Source: SHXO01 sp964523885
GTDB taxonomy: Bacteria > Pseudomonadota > Gammaproteobacteria > Burkholderiales > SHXO01
Direction: 5' to 3'
DNA: 64,000 bases
NCBI GenBank assembly: GCA_964523885.1
Contig: CAZFYX010000085.1
Coordinates: forward strand, 124,001-188,000
Part shown: one piece after another, positions 24,711-33,216 of the stretch
Layout of the letters: every line of letters starts with the position of its first letter
Numbering within the stretch: the stretch's first letter is position 1
The notes under the pieces: generated by a model
The model's input: the letters and a program-made list of their open reading frames with translations, nothing else
The model's database searches: none
What the model was told of the DNA's origin: nothing
Position numbers and translations under genes: made by a program

Positions 24711-26423
24711 ATGCGCAGCAGAGCGTTCTTCCTGTCCACCCTCAAGGAGGCCCCGGCCGAGGCCGAGCTGGTCAGCCACAAGCTCATGGTCCGCGCCGGC
24801 CTGATCAAGAAGCTCGGCAGCGGGCTGTACAGCTGGATGCCGCTGGGCCTGCGCGTCCTGCGCCGCGTCGAGGCGATCGTGCGCGAGGAGATGAACCACG
24901 CCGGCGCCCTGGAGCTGTTCCTGCCCGCCGTGCAGCCGGCCGAGCTGTGGCAGGAATCGGGACGCTGGGAGCGCTTCGGGCCGCAGATGCTCAAGATCCG
25001 GGACCGGCATGAGCGCGATTTCTGCTTCGGTCCGACGCACGAGGAGGTCATCACCGACATCGCCCGGCGCGAGATCCGCTCCTACCGCCAGCTGCCCGTG
25101 CACTTCTACCAGATCCAGACCAAGTTCCGCGACGAGATCCGCCCGCGCTTCGGGGTGATGCGCGCCCGCGAGTTCATCATGAAGGACGGCTACTCCTTCC
25201 ACGTCGACTTCGCCGACCTGGAGCGGGAGTACCGCAACATGTACGACACCTACACCCGCATCTTCGAGCGGCTCGGGCTGAAGTTCCGCGCCGTCGCGGC
25301 CGACACCGGCGCGATCGGCGGCACCGGCTCGCACGAGTTCCACGTGCTGGCCGACTCGGGCGAGGACGCGATCGCGTACGGCCTCGAATCCGATTACGCG
25401 GCCAACATCGAGCTCGCCGAGGCGCTGGCGCCGGCAACGCCGCGCGCTGCACCGGCCGCGCAACTGGCCACCGTCGCCACACCCGGGCAGCACAGCATCG
25501 AGGAGGTGAGCGCCTTCCTCAAGGTCCCGCCGCAGAAGATCGTGAAGACGCTGATGATCGTGACCGGCGACCAGAAGGAGGTACTGCTCCTGCTGCGGGG
25601 CGACCACATGCTCAACGAGGTGAAGGCCGGCAAGAAGTTCCTGCTCAACGAGGGCTGGCGCTTCGCGACCGAGGGCGAGGTGCGCGCGCGCATGGGCGCG
25701 AGTCCCGGCTCGATCGGTCCGCGCGGCGGGCACGGCCTGACCGTCATCGCCGACCGCGCGGTGGCCGCGATGAGCGACTTCGTGTGCGGCGCCAACCAGG
25801 ACGATCATCACCTGACCGGAGTCAACTTCGGCCGCGACCTGCCCGAACCGCAGGAGTACGCCGACCTGCGCAACGTAGTCGAGGGCGATCCCAGCCCGGA
25901 CGGCAAGGGGACGCTGGGGATCTGCCGCGGCATCGAGGTGGGCCACATCTTCCAGCTTCGCACCAAGTACTCCGAGGCGCTCAGCGCCACCTTCCTCGAC
26001 GAGGCCGGCCAGGCGCGCCCGATGGAGATGGGCTGCTACGGCATCGGCGTGTCGCGCATCGTCGCCGCCGCGATCGAGCAGAACCACGACGAGCGCGGCA
26101 TCGTGTGGCCGCAGCCGATCGCTCCGTTCCAAATCGCCATCGCCCCGATCGGCTACGGCAAGAGCGCCGAGGTGAAGGCCGTGGCCGACCGCCTGTACGC
26201 GGACCTGCAGGCCGCGGGCATCGAGGTGCTGCTGGACGACCGCGACGAGCGCCCCGGCGTGATGTTCGCCGACCTCGAGCTGATCGGCATCCCGCACCGG
26301 ATCACCATCGGCGATCGCGGGCTGAAGCAGGGCCAGCTCGAATACGTCGCGCGGCGTGACGGCAAGCCGCAGATGATCGACGCGGCCACCGCGCTCGAGT
26401 TCGCGAAACAGGCCGTGCGTTGA
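24711..26423 (+). CDS. proS: Prolyl-tRNA synthetase
   Basis: A 570-residue class II synthetase that charges tRNA-Pro. Motif 2 (FRDEIRPRFGVMRAREFIMKD), written here only as its key parts FRDEIRPR and REFIMKD, and motif 3 GCYGIGVSR are plain. The editing (INS) domain, about residues 225-410, includes KVPPQKIVKTLMI, where the conserved lysine deacylates alanyl-tRNA-Pro. The C-terminal anticodon-binding domain is about 470-570. Full length for the bacterial long form. The stop overlaps the start of the lytic transglycosylase gene. Confidence 0.98.
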   Translation: MRSRAFFLSTLKEAPAEAELVSHKLMVRAGLIKKLGSGLYSWMPLGLRVLRRVEAIVREEMNHAGALELFLPAVQPAELWQESGRWERFGPQMLKIRDRHERDFCFGPTHEEVITDIARREIRSYRQLPVHFYQIQTKFRDEIRPRFGVMRAREFIMKDGYSFHVDFADLEREYRNMYDTYTRIFERLGLKFRAVAADTGAIGGTGSHEFHVLADSGEDAIAYGLESDYAANIELAEALAPATPRAAPAAQLATVATPGQHSIEEVSAFLKVPPQKIVKTLMIVTGDQKEVLLLLRGDHMLNEVKAGKKFLLNEGWRFATEGEVRARMGASPGSIGPRGGHGLTVIADRAVAAMSDFVCGANQDDHHLTGVNFGRDLPEPQEYADLRNVVEGDPSPDGKGTLGICRGIEVGHIFQLRTKYSEALSATFLDEAGQARPMEMGCYGIGVSRIVAAAIEQNHDERGIVWPQPIAPFQIAIAPIGYGKSAEVKAVADRLYADLQAAGIEVLLDDRDERPGVMFADLELIGIPHRITIGDRGLKQGQLEYVARRDGKPQMIDAATALEFAKQAVR

Positions 26424-27070
26424 ACCGGGCCGCCGCCACGCTCGCCGCGCTCGTGCTGTGCATCCCGGCGGCCCGCGCCGGGAACCAGCAATACGAGCCG
26501 CTGGCCGCGAGCGTGCGCGCGGCGATGTACTCGGCGGTGGCCGACAAGGCCAGCCCCCGGCTGGTCTTCGCCACCGCGGACGAGGGCTACCAGTGGCTCG
26601 ACGAGATGTCCATCCGTCTCGCCCCGCGCGTGCCCGACCAGCGCACCCGGGTGGACCTGCTGACCACCGTGCAGTACGAAGCCAGGCGTGCGGGCCTGGA
26701 CCCGCAGCTGGTGCTGGGCGTGATCGAGGTCGAGAGCCGCTTCCGCAAGTACGCGGTGTCGCGGGCCGGGGCCCGGGGCTACATGCAGGTCATGCCGTTC
26801 TGGACCGGGCTGATCGGGACCGCGGAGCACAACCTGTTCAGCCTGCGCACCAACCTGCGCTACGGCTGCGTCATCCTGCGCCACTACATCGACATCGAGC
26901 GCGGCGACGTCCAGCGCGCGCTCGCGCGCTACAACGGCAGCCTCGCCAACCCCAAAAGCGACTACGCGGCGAAGGTGATTCGCGCCTGGCAGACGCGCTG
27001 GGCCTATCCGGCGCCAGTGGTACGGCAGGTGTCGGCCCCGCCCATGCGGTACGTGGGCGAGCCCAGGTGA
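26420..27070 (+). CDS. Lytic transglycosylase, SLT domain
   Basis: A 216-residue exported peptidoglycan-cleaving enzyme. It begins with a TTG that overlaps the proS stop (TTGA), followed by a signal peptide (about residues 1-20, ALVLCIPAARAG). The SLT domain shows GVIEVESRFRKYAVSRAGA with the catalytic glutamate, ARGYMQVMPFW, and LRYGCVILRHYID, then ALARYNGS. The position right after proS is conserved in related betaproteobacteria, and coupling of expression is suggested by the overlap. Confidence 0.93.
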   Translation: MNRAAATLAALVLCIPAARAGNQQYEPLAASVRAAMYSAVADKASPRLVFATADEGYQWLDEMSIRLAPRVPDQRTRVDLLTTVQYEARRAGLDPQLVLGVIEVESRFRKYAVSRAGARGYMQVMPFWTGLIGTAEHNLFSLRTNLRYGCVILRHYIDIERGDVQRALARYNGSLANPKSDYAAKVIRAWQTRWAYPAPVVRQVSAPPMRYVGEPR

Positions 27071-27077
27071 TCCGGCC

Positions 27078-28298
27078 ATGAACGCCAGCCAGGACCTCGA
27101 CCCCGCGCTCGCCGGCATCACCGTCCTCGATTTCACGCGCGTGCTGGCCGGGCCCTACTGCACGCGGCTGCTCGCCGACCTCGGCGCGCAGGTGATCAAG
27201 ATCGAGCGGCCCGGCGAGGGCGACGAGATCCGCTACACCGTGCAGCAGCTCGAGCCCGGCCGCAGCGACCAGAGCAGCTACTACGTGCGCCTGAACGTGG
27301 GCAAGCGCGGCATCGCCATCGACCTCGCCCACCCGCTGGCCCGCGACGTGGTGCTCGACCTGGTGCGCCGGTCCGATGTGGTGGTGGAGAACTTCTCGCC
27401 GGGCGTGATGAAGCGCTACGGCTTCGACGAGCCCGCGCTGCGCGCGGTGAAGCCCGACCTCGTGTACTGCGCGGTGTCGGGCTTCGGGCAGACCGGGCCG
27501 CTGAGCTCGATGCAGGCCTATGCGCACCTGATCAATGCCATCTCCGGGATGATGGACCTCGACCGCGGTGGCGACGCGCAGCCGCGCGTGTCCTACCTGC
27601 AGGCCGCGGACGTGCTCGCGGGCGCACATGCCTTCGGCGCCATCTGCGCCGCGCTGGTGCGGCGCGCGCGCAGCGGCCGCGGCGCATTCATCGACGTCTC
27701 GATGCTCGAATGCCTGGTCGCCGCCGACGACATCACCTACGGTGCGATCCTCAACGGCGGCAGCGTGCTGCGCGCACCGCGGATCGGCATGGTCGTGCAC
27801 GAGATCGACCGGCGCTACCTCGCGCTGCAGACCGCCGGCGCACCGCACCTGTGGTCGCGGCTGGTGGCGCTGATGGGCCGGCCGGAGCTGGCGAGCGATC
27901 CGCGCTTCGCCACGCCCTATGCACGGCGCGAGAACTGGGCTGCGCTGCTGCAGATCCTGCGTGAGTGGCTCGACGGCTTCGACGACGTGGACCAGGCGCT
28001 CGCCGCGCTCACCGGGGCGCGCATCCCGTCGGTGCCGATGCTCTCGCCCGAGGAGGTCATCGAGCATCCGCACCTCACGGCGAGGCAGGCCTTCCCGGCC
28101 GTCCAGCATCCGGCACGGGGGAGCGTGCGCGTGACGGCCACGCCGTTCCACCTCGATGGGGCAGCGGTGGTGCCGGCAGGCCCGGCACCGCATCGGGTCG
28201 GCGAGCACACGCGCGAAGTGCTCGCAGAGGTCCTGGACTATCCGGCGCAGCGCATCGACGCGCTGCTGCGCGAGAAGGCGATCGAGGTTCCCGGCTGA
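27078..28298 (+). CDS. CaiB/BaiF-type CoA transferase
   Basis: A 406-residue family III CoA transferase that moves CoA between carboxylic acids. The N-terminus VLDFTRVLAGPYCTRLLADL and the segment VENFSPGVMKRYGFDEPAL are family hallmarks. The catalytic aspartate is in FIDVSMLECL (about residue 213). It follows the lytic transglycosylase by 7 bases but is functionally unrelated. The substrate is unknown because no acyl-CoA pathway genes adjoin it. Confidence 0.93.
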   Translation: MNASQDLDPALAGITVLDFTRVLAGPYCTRLLADLGAQVIKIERPGEGDEIRYTVQQLEPGRSDQSSYYVRLNVGKRGIAIDLAHPLARDVVLDLVRRSDVVVENFSPGVMKRYGFDEPALRAVKPDLVYCAVSGFGQTGPLSSMQAYAHLINAISGMMDLDRGGDAQPRVSYLQAADVLAGAHAFGAICAALVRRARSGRGAFIDVSMLECLVAADDITYGAILNGGSVLRAPRIGMVVHEIDRRYLALQTAGAPHLWSRLVALMGRPELASDPRFATPYARRENWAALLQILREWLDGFDDVDQALAALTGARIPSVPMLSPEEVIEHPHLTARQAFPAVQHPARGSVRVTATPFHLDGAAVVPAGPAPHRVGEHTREVLAEVLDYPAQRIDALLREKAIEVPG

Positions 28299-28302
28299 GC
28301 GG

Positions 28303-28707
28303 TCAGCCCTTGCGGGGCACCGGCACGCGCGAGGGCCGGCCCTGCGCGTCGGTGAACGGGAACAGGCCCACCTTGAACGACTGCGCCATGTGCCGCGCGA
28401 CGCCGATCGCACGCTCGGCATGGGCCGGGCTCAGCGCATCGCGCGCGGCACTCTCGAACGTCGCCAGCCAGTGCTCGAACGCCTCGGGCTCGAAGCGCAG
28501 GCGCATGTGCGGGCCATAGGCGTTGCCCTTGTAGCGCTGGGTGCCCAGGATCACGCCGGACCAGAAGTCCGCCACCAGGGGAATGTGCGTATCCCAGTCG
28601 TGGATCGCGTCGCGGAAGATGGGCCCGAGCACGGGGTCGGCCAGCCCGCGCTCGTAGAACAGGCGCACCATCCATTCGATCGCGGCTTCCGGGTCTGTCT
28701 CGCTCAT
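28303..28707 (-). CDS. Truncated haemoglobin, group III
   Basis: A 134-residue truncated haemoglobin of the group III (ctb-like) class. The start at 28707 is preceded by GGAGCAG. Recognisable are MVRLFYERGLADPVLGPIF, VADFWSGVILGTQRYKGN with the tryptophan of the G-helix region, and PHMRLRFEPEAFEHWLATF, where the conserved histidine after P is the proximal-haem-site region. The protein would bind oxygen or nitric oxide in the cytosol. It ends 4 bases from the convergent CoA transferase. Confidence 0.88.
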   Translation of the reverse strand: MSETDPEAAIEWMVRLFYERGLADPVLGPIFRDAIHDWDTHIPLVADFWSGVILGTQRYKGNAYGPHMRLRFEPEAFEHWLATFESAARDALSPAHAERAIGVARHMAQSFKVGLFPFTDAQGRPSRVPVPRKG

Positions 28708-28753
28708 CTGCTCTGCTCCTGCCGGCACGCTGCAGCCTGCTGCAACCGCCGTG

Positions 28754-30016
28754 CTAGGCCTTGCGCAGGCGCCAGCGCCGAGCCGGCGCGGCCTCGGCTT
28801 CGCCCGCGTCATCATCGTCCCTGGACTGCTCGAACAGCGCCTTCAGGCTCATCTGCAGGTCTGCGTGGATGTCCATCGTGACCCTGGCCAGCGCCTTCTC
28901 GTAGCCGTGCTTGCCGCGGGCGAGCTCGGCCTCCGGGTTGAACACGAACTCGCGATACAGGTCCGCCAGCGGGACGTTCGCGAGGTCGCGCGCGAGCACC
29001 CAGCGCTCGCCGGCCGCCGGCGCGACCCAGCCGGCATCGGTCAGCTGCTGCAGCATCGCCTCGCAGGCTTCCCACGGCATCTTCAGCGCGGCGCGCAGCT
29101 CGCCGGTGGTCGGCACCAAGCCCTTGCCATGTGCGTCGTACAGCAGCCGCAGCAGGCGCACCGCGTCGAGCAGCGCGCTGCCCACGCCACGGCGCAGGCG
29201 CACGCCGCCGCTGCGCATGTAGGGCAGCGCGGCGGCCAGCTCGGCGCCGATCAGCACGATCATCCAGGACAGGTAGAGCCAGGCCAGGAAGATGGGAAAG
29301 CTGGCGAAGGCGCCGTACACCAGCTTGTAGGTCGGCACCTGGCGGATGTAGGCCCCGAACAGGCTCTTCACCACTTCGAACAGCAACCCCGCAGTGATGC
29401 CGGCGGCGAGGGCGTCCGCCGTCTCCACCCTGCGGCTGGGCACGGTGCGGTACACGAACGCGAACGCGAGGCAGGTGAGCGTCAACGACACCGTCTTCAG
29501 GAACACCGGCGGCGAGCCGCCCAGCAGCTCCATCGACTGGCTCACCAGCCAGGAGGTGAGCGATAGGCTCACCCCGAGCAGCAGCGGACCGATCGTCAGC
29601 ACGCCCCAGTAGGTGAGCACGCGTCCGACCAGCGGCCGCGGGCGCGACACGCGCCAGATCCGGTTGAACGTGTGCTCGATGGTGAGCATCATCATCACCG
29701 CGGTGACGGTGAGGATCGCCAGGCCCAGCGCGGTCAGGCGGCCGGCGTTCTGGGCGAACTGTTCCATGTACACCGTGATCACCTTGGAGGCCGCGCCCGG
29801 CACCAGGTTGGCGAGGATGAATCCGCGGATGTTCCCGTAGAAGCTCGAGAAGCCCGGGAAGGCGGAGAAGACGGTGAGCGCGACGGTGATCACCGGCACC
29901 ACGGCCAGCAGGGTGGTGAACGTCAGGCTGGAGGCGACCTGCACCAGCCGGTCCTCGCGCAGCCGTACGCGCAGCCAGTGCAGGAAGTCGGTGATCGAGC
30001 GGAGGTGCTGGCGCAT
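28754..30016 (-). CDS. YihY/virulence factor BrkB family inner-membrane protein
   Basis: A 420-residue membrane protein with about six transmembrane helices in the first 290 residues. Family motifs are ASSLTFTTLLAVVPVITVAL near the start, TVPSRRVETADALAAGITAG in the middle and FPIFLAWLYLSWMIVLIGAE. The last 130 residues form a soluble, winged-helix-like tail ending in a strongly acidic-then-basic segment. The family is sometimes called RNase BN, but the RNase activity belongs to another protein. Transport function is unknown. Confidence 0.92.
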   Translation of the reverse strand: MRQHLRSITDFLHWLRVRLREDRLVQVASSLTFTTLLAVVPVITVALTVFSAFPGFSSFYGNIRGFILANLVPGAASKVITVYMEQFAQNAGRLTALGLAILTVTAVMMMLTIEHTFNRIWRVSRPRPLVGRVLTYWGVLTIGPLLLGVSLSLTSWLVSQSMELLGGSPPVFLKTVSLTLTCLAFAFVYRTVPSRRVETADALAAGITAGLLFEVVKSLFGAYIRQVPTYKLVYGAFASFPIFLAWLYLSWMIVLIGAELAAALPYMRSGGVRLRRGVGSALLDAVRLLRLLYDAHGKGLVPTTGELRAALKMPWEACEAMLQQLTDAGWVAPAAGERWVLARDLANVPLADLYREFVFNPEAELARGKHGYEKALARVTMDIHADLQMSLKALFEQSRDDDDAGEAEAAPARRWRLRKA

Positions 30017-30215
30017 GCGGGCGGGCGGAGGAACGCTCCAGGGTCCGATCAGATAATAGCGCCGCGGCGCCGGGGAACTTTAGCCGTCGCAACGGGAATC
30101 GCGCGCCAGCGCGGGCCGGTGCGGCAGCGATTGTGCCTCATCCGCCGATCCACTAGCATGGCGGCCGCGCGGGATCTCGCAGCACCGGCACCCGCACTCA
30201 CCCGAGGAGCGTGCA
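30017..30215. promoter_or_regulatory. Divergent intergenic region, yihY-like / MFS gene
   Basis: A 199-base region between the two divergent genes. A GAGGAG at 30204-30209 sits seven bases before the TTG start of the MFS gene and supports that unusual start. I see no convincing -35/-10 pair or palindrome. Confidence 0.3.
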
Positions 30216-31427
30216 TTGCCGCCCGCCAGCGCCACCCAGACCGACATCGCCACCCAGCGCCGCAACATCGCCGTCCTCGCCGCCTGCCAGGCGCTGCTGC
30301 TCGCCAACACCTCGGCGCTCGTGGCCCTGAGCGGCGTCGCCGGATACGAGCTGGCGCAGAACAAGTCGCTCGCCACGCTGCCGGTGACCGGCTGGGTGGT
30401 CGGCGGTGCGGCGACCACCATGCTCGCCTCGCAGCTGATGCAGCGCATCGGCCGGCGCGGCGGGTTCACCGTCGGCGCCCTCATCGGGATCGTGGGTGCG
30501 CTGGTCTGCGTGACCGCCCTCGCACTGCACAGCTTCTGGCTGCTGTGCCTCGGCTCGCTGGTGTTCGGGTCGTACAACGCCTTCGGACAGTACTACCGCT
30601 TCGCCGCCGCCGACGCCGCAACGCCCGAATTCCGCGCCCGCGCGATCTCGTACGTGATGGCCGGCGGACTGGTCGGCGGCATCGTGGGGCCAGCCACGAG
30701 CCGGGTGACGGCACACCTGCTGCCTGCGCCCTATCTCGCCGCGTACATCGCGCTGATCGGCTTCATGGTGGTCGTGCTGGGACTGCTGCGCTGGCTCGAC
30801 ATCCCCCCGCCGGGAGCAGAAGCCGCGGCAGAGCCCGCACGCCCCCTCGCGGAAATCGCGCTGCAACCCGCCTTCCTGGTGGCGGTGTCCGCCTCCGCGC
30901 TCGCCTATGGAACCATGAATCTCCTCATGACCGCCACGCCGCTGGCCATGAGCCTGTGCGGGCATCCCTACGGTGCGGCGACCGGGGTGATCTCCGCGCA
31001 CGTCATCGGGATGTTCGGGCCGTCCTTCTTCACCGGCAACCTGATCCGCCGCTTCGGCGTGCTCACGGTGATGCTCTCCGGCGTGGCGATCTACCTGCTC
31101 TGCATCGCCATCGCCCTGGCCGGCGTGGGCGTGGCCCACTTCTGGTGGGCGCTGCTGCTGCTGGGCGTGGGCTGGAACTTCGTGTTCATCGGCGCCACCA
31201 CGCTGCTCACCGAGACCTACCGCACCTCGGAGAAGGCGCGCGTGCAGGGCCTCAACGACTCGCTGATCTTCCTCACGATGGCAGGTTCGTCCCTGTCGTC
31301 GGGCATGATTCTCCAGCGCAACGGCTGGCAGGTGCTGAACCAGCTGGCCATCCCGTTCGTGCTGGCCATCGGGCTAGGGGTGGGATGGCTCGCGCTGCAA
31401 CGTCGGCGCGTCGTGCCGGCGACCTGA
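30216..31427 (+). CDS. MFS transporter
   Basis: A 403-residue major-facilitator protein with about twelve hydrophobic segments. The start is TTG at 30216, supported by GAGGAG seven bases upstream. The loop 2-3 region reads SQLMQRIGRRGGFTVGALIG, an MFS loop motif, and the second half has a related loop at GNLIRRFGVLTVML. It is a small-solute exporter or importer of unknown specificity and stands alone, 97 bases before the wrbA gene, which appears to have its own promoter. Confidence 0.88.
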   Translation: MPPASATQTDIATQRRNIAVLAACQALLLANTSALVALSGVAGYELAQNKSLATLPVTGWVVGGAATTMLASQLMQRIGRRGGFTVGALIGIVGALVCVTALALHSFWLLCLGSLVFGSYNAFGQYYRFAAADAATPEFRARAISYVMAGGLVGGIVGPATSRVTAHLLPAPYLAAYIALIGFMVVVLGLLRWLDIPPPGAEAAAEPARPLAEIALQPAFLVAVSASALAYGTMNLLMTATPLAMSLCGHPYGAATGVISAHVIGMFGPSFFTGNLIRRFGVLTVMLSGVAIYLLCIAIALAGVGVAHFWWALLLLGVGWNFVFIGATTLLTETYRTSEKARVQGLNDSLIFLTMAGSSLSSGMILQRNGWQVLNQLAIPFVLAIGLGVGWLALQRRRVVPAT

Positions 31428-31492
31428 GCGCGGCGCTCCAGCTTATCACCGGTCCGGCCCGCGGCCGCACCGTGGGATCCGGGGGCGCCCTC

Positions 31493-31498
31493 TATAAT
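31493..31498 (+). promoter_or_regulatory. Candidate -10 element (TATAAT) before wrbA
   Basis: A perfect TATAAT stands 27 bases before the wrbA start in otherwise GC-rich DNA. No good -35 is visible 16-18 bases upstream, so it is either an activator-dependent promoter or chance. Confidence 0.35.
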
Positions 31499-31524
31499 CG
31501 GCATTCAAATGCCTGAAGACGCCC

Positions 31525-32118
31525 GTGAACGACATCCTCGTCCTCTACTACAGCCGCACCGGCGCCGTGAAGCAGATGGCACAACTGGTGGCCCGCGGCA
31601 TCGACGCGGTACCCGGTGCTCGTGCTCGCATCCGCACGGTACCGGCGGTATCGACCGTGTGTGAAGCGGTCGAGCCCGCCATCCCGGATTCCGGCGCGCC
31701 CTACGCCGAGCTGCGCGACCTCGAGGAGTGCATCGGGCTCGCGCTGGGCAGCCCGACCCGCTTCGGCAACATGGCGGCGCCGCTGAAGTACTTCCTCGAC
31801 TCGACCTCCGGCCTGTGGCTGCGCGGCGCGCTGAACGGCAAGCCTGCGGCGGTGTTCACCTCGACCGCGACCCTGCATGGCGGGCAGGAGACCACGCTGC
31901 TATCGATGATGCTGCCGCTGCTCCATCACGGCATGCTGATAGTCGGCCTGCCCTACGCCGAGCCCGAGCTGACCAGCACCACCTCGGGCGGCACGCCCTA
32001 CGGTGCCAGCCACGTCGCCGGGCCCAATGCCGACCGCCCCGTCACCGAGGACGAGCAGCGGCTGTGCGTCGCGCTGGGCAAGCGGCTGGCGGCGGCTGCG
32101 CTCAAGCTGGCCCGATGA
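31525..32118 (+). CDS. wrbA: NAD(P)H:quinone oxidoreductase WrbA
   Basis: A 197-residue flavodoxin-like quinone reductase. It begins with GTG. The FMN phosphate loop is VLYYSRTGAVKQMAQLVARG; LALGSPTRFGNMAAPLKYFLD and FTSTATLHGGQETTLLSMML are diagnostic of WrbA, as is the tail loop GLPYAEPELTSTTSGGTPYG. The enzyme reduces quinones by two electrons to avoid radical formation. Its stop overlaps the start of the HugZ-like gene (ATGA), the first of several overlapping genes running to gluQ. Confidence 0.96.
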   Translation: MNDILVLYYSRTGAVKQMAQLVARGIDAVPGARARIRTVPAVSTVCEAVEPAIPDSGAPYAELRDLEECIGLALGSPTRFGNMAAPLKYFLDSTSGLWLRGALNGKPAAVFTSTATLHGGQETTLLSMMLPLLHHGMLIVGLPYAEPELTSTTSGGTPYGASHVAGPNADRPVTEDEQRLCVALGKRLAAAALKLAR

Positions 32119-32822
32119 GCGTCGATCCGGGAGCGCGCGCTGCGGCAGCACGGCGCCTCGTGCGCCGGCACCGCAGCGGCGTGCTGTCCTCTCATTCGAT
32201 CAAGTTCCCCGGCTTTCCGTACGGCTCCGCGCTGCCGCACATTACCGACCCGGCCGGTCGACCCGTCGTGCTGATCAGCCATCTGGCCGAGCACACCCAC
32301 AACGTCGAGGCCGATCCGCGCGTGAGTTTCATCGTGTGCGATGCCGGACCGGACCTGCAGGCGCAGCCGCGCGTCACGCTGCTCGGCGAGATCCGTCCGC
32401 ACGACGACCCGGCGATCGCGCAACGCTATCTGCGCTGCTACCCCGACCACGAGCAGTACCTGCAGATCGGCGGCTTCCGGTTCTACTCGATCGAGCCGAG
32501 CCAGGTGCGCTACATCCAGGGCTTCGGCGGCCTGCACTGGATCGCGGGGGCGAGCTATCTCGCCGCCACCGACCTCGCCGACGCGGAGCCGTCCGTGCTG
32601 GAGCACATGAACGCGGACCACGCCGAGGCGCTGCGCGACTGCTGCCGCCACGCCTACGGCATCGAGGCGCTCGACGTCAGCATGAGCGGCATCGACTGCG
32701 ACGGCTTCGACGTGCGTGCCGACGGGGCGCTGCTGCGCTTCGACTTCGAGGCCCCCCTGACCGGCGCGGACCAGGTTCGCAGCGCACTGGTGGCGCTGGT
32801 GCACCGCGCTCGCGCTGCCTGA
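32115..32822 (+). CDS. HugZ-like haem/flavin-binding protein (PNPOx fold plus DUF2470)
   Basis: A 235-residue protein with an N-terminal pyridoxamine-phosphate-oxidase-like split barrel (about residues 10-150, including SSHSIKFPGFPYGSALPHIT) and a C-terminal DUF2470 domain beginning at EHMNADHAEALRDCCRH. The combination is that of HugZ, which cleaves haem, and of related flavin or haem proteins. The histidines in the NADHAEAL segment and in the N-terminal SSHS are candidate ligands. It is translationally coupled to wrbA. Confidence 0.85.
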   Translation: MSVDPGARAAAARRLVRRHRSGVLSSHSIKFPGFPYGSALPHITDPAGRPVVLISHLAEHTHNVEADPRVSFIVCDAGPDLQAQPRVTLLGEIRPHDDPAIAQRYLRCYPDHEQYLQIGGFRFYSIEPSQVRYIQGFGGLHWIAGASYLAATDLADAEPSVLEHMNADHAEALRDCCRHAYGIEALDVSMSGIDCDGFDVRADGALLRFDFEAPLTGADQVRSALVALVHRARAA

Positions 32823-32841
32823 CCCGCCAGGACCTGGGCCC

Positions 32842-33216
32842 GTGACGACCCACGACTCACGAGTCACGAATCATGCGCTGCGCATCGCCCACTGGATGGC
32901 GATCGCCGCGCTGATCGCGCTCGCATTCCTGTGCGTGCTGTGGGAGTCGGTGCTGGCGCCGATCCGCCCCGGGGGCTCGTTCCTGATGCTCAAGGCGCTG
33001 CCCCTGCTCGCCCCGCTGTTCGGGCTGCTGCGCGAGAAGGTGATCGCCTACAAGTGGACCGTTCTGCTCACCCTGCCCTACTTCATGGAGGGCATCGTGC
33101 GCGCGTGGTCGGACAAGGGCCTGTCGCAGGCCCTGGCTGGCGGCGAGATCGCACTCTCGCTCGTGCTGTTCACCGCGTGTGCGCTCTACGTCCGGCTGCC
33201 GCGGGCGGGCGCTTGA
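32842..33216 (+). CDS. DUF2069 small inner-membrane protein
   Basis: A 124-residue protein with four hydrophobic segments and the DUF2069 features FLMLKALPLLAPLFGLLR and YFMEGIVRAWSDKG. The family is conserved in proteobacteria, often next to wrbA, but has no known function. The GTG start at 32842 places the first dozen codons inside a dispersed repeat (ACGACTC-ACGAGTC-ACGAATC), so the N-terminus is uncertain; translation could begin nearer to the first helix. The stop overlaps the TTG start of gluQ. Confidence 0.85.
   Translation: MTTHDSRVTNHALRIAHWMAIAALIALAFLCVLWESVLAPIRPGGSFLMLKALPLLAPLFGLLREKVIAYKWTVLLTLPYFMEGIVRAWSDKGLSQALAGGEIALSLVLFTACALYVRLPRAGA

Noticed and set aside
28754..30016. 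Ribonuclease BN
   Set aside because: Old name for the YihY/BrkB family; the protein is a multi-helix membrane protein without nuclease motifs.
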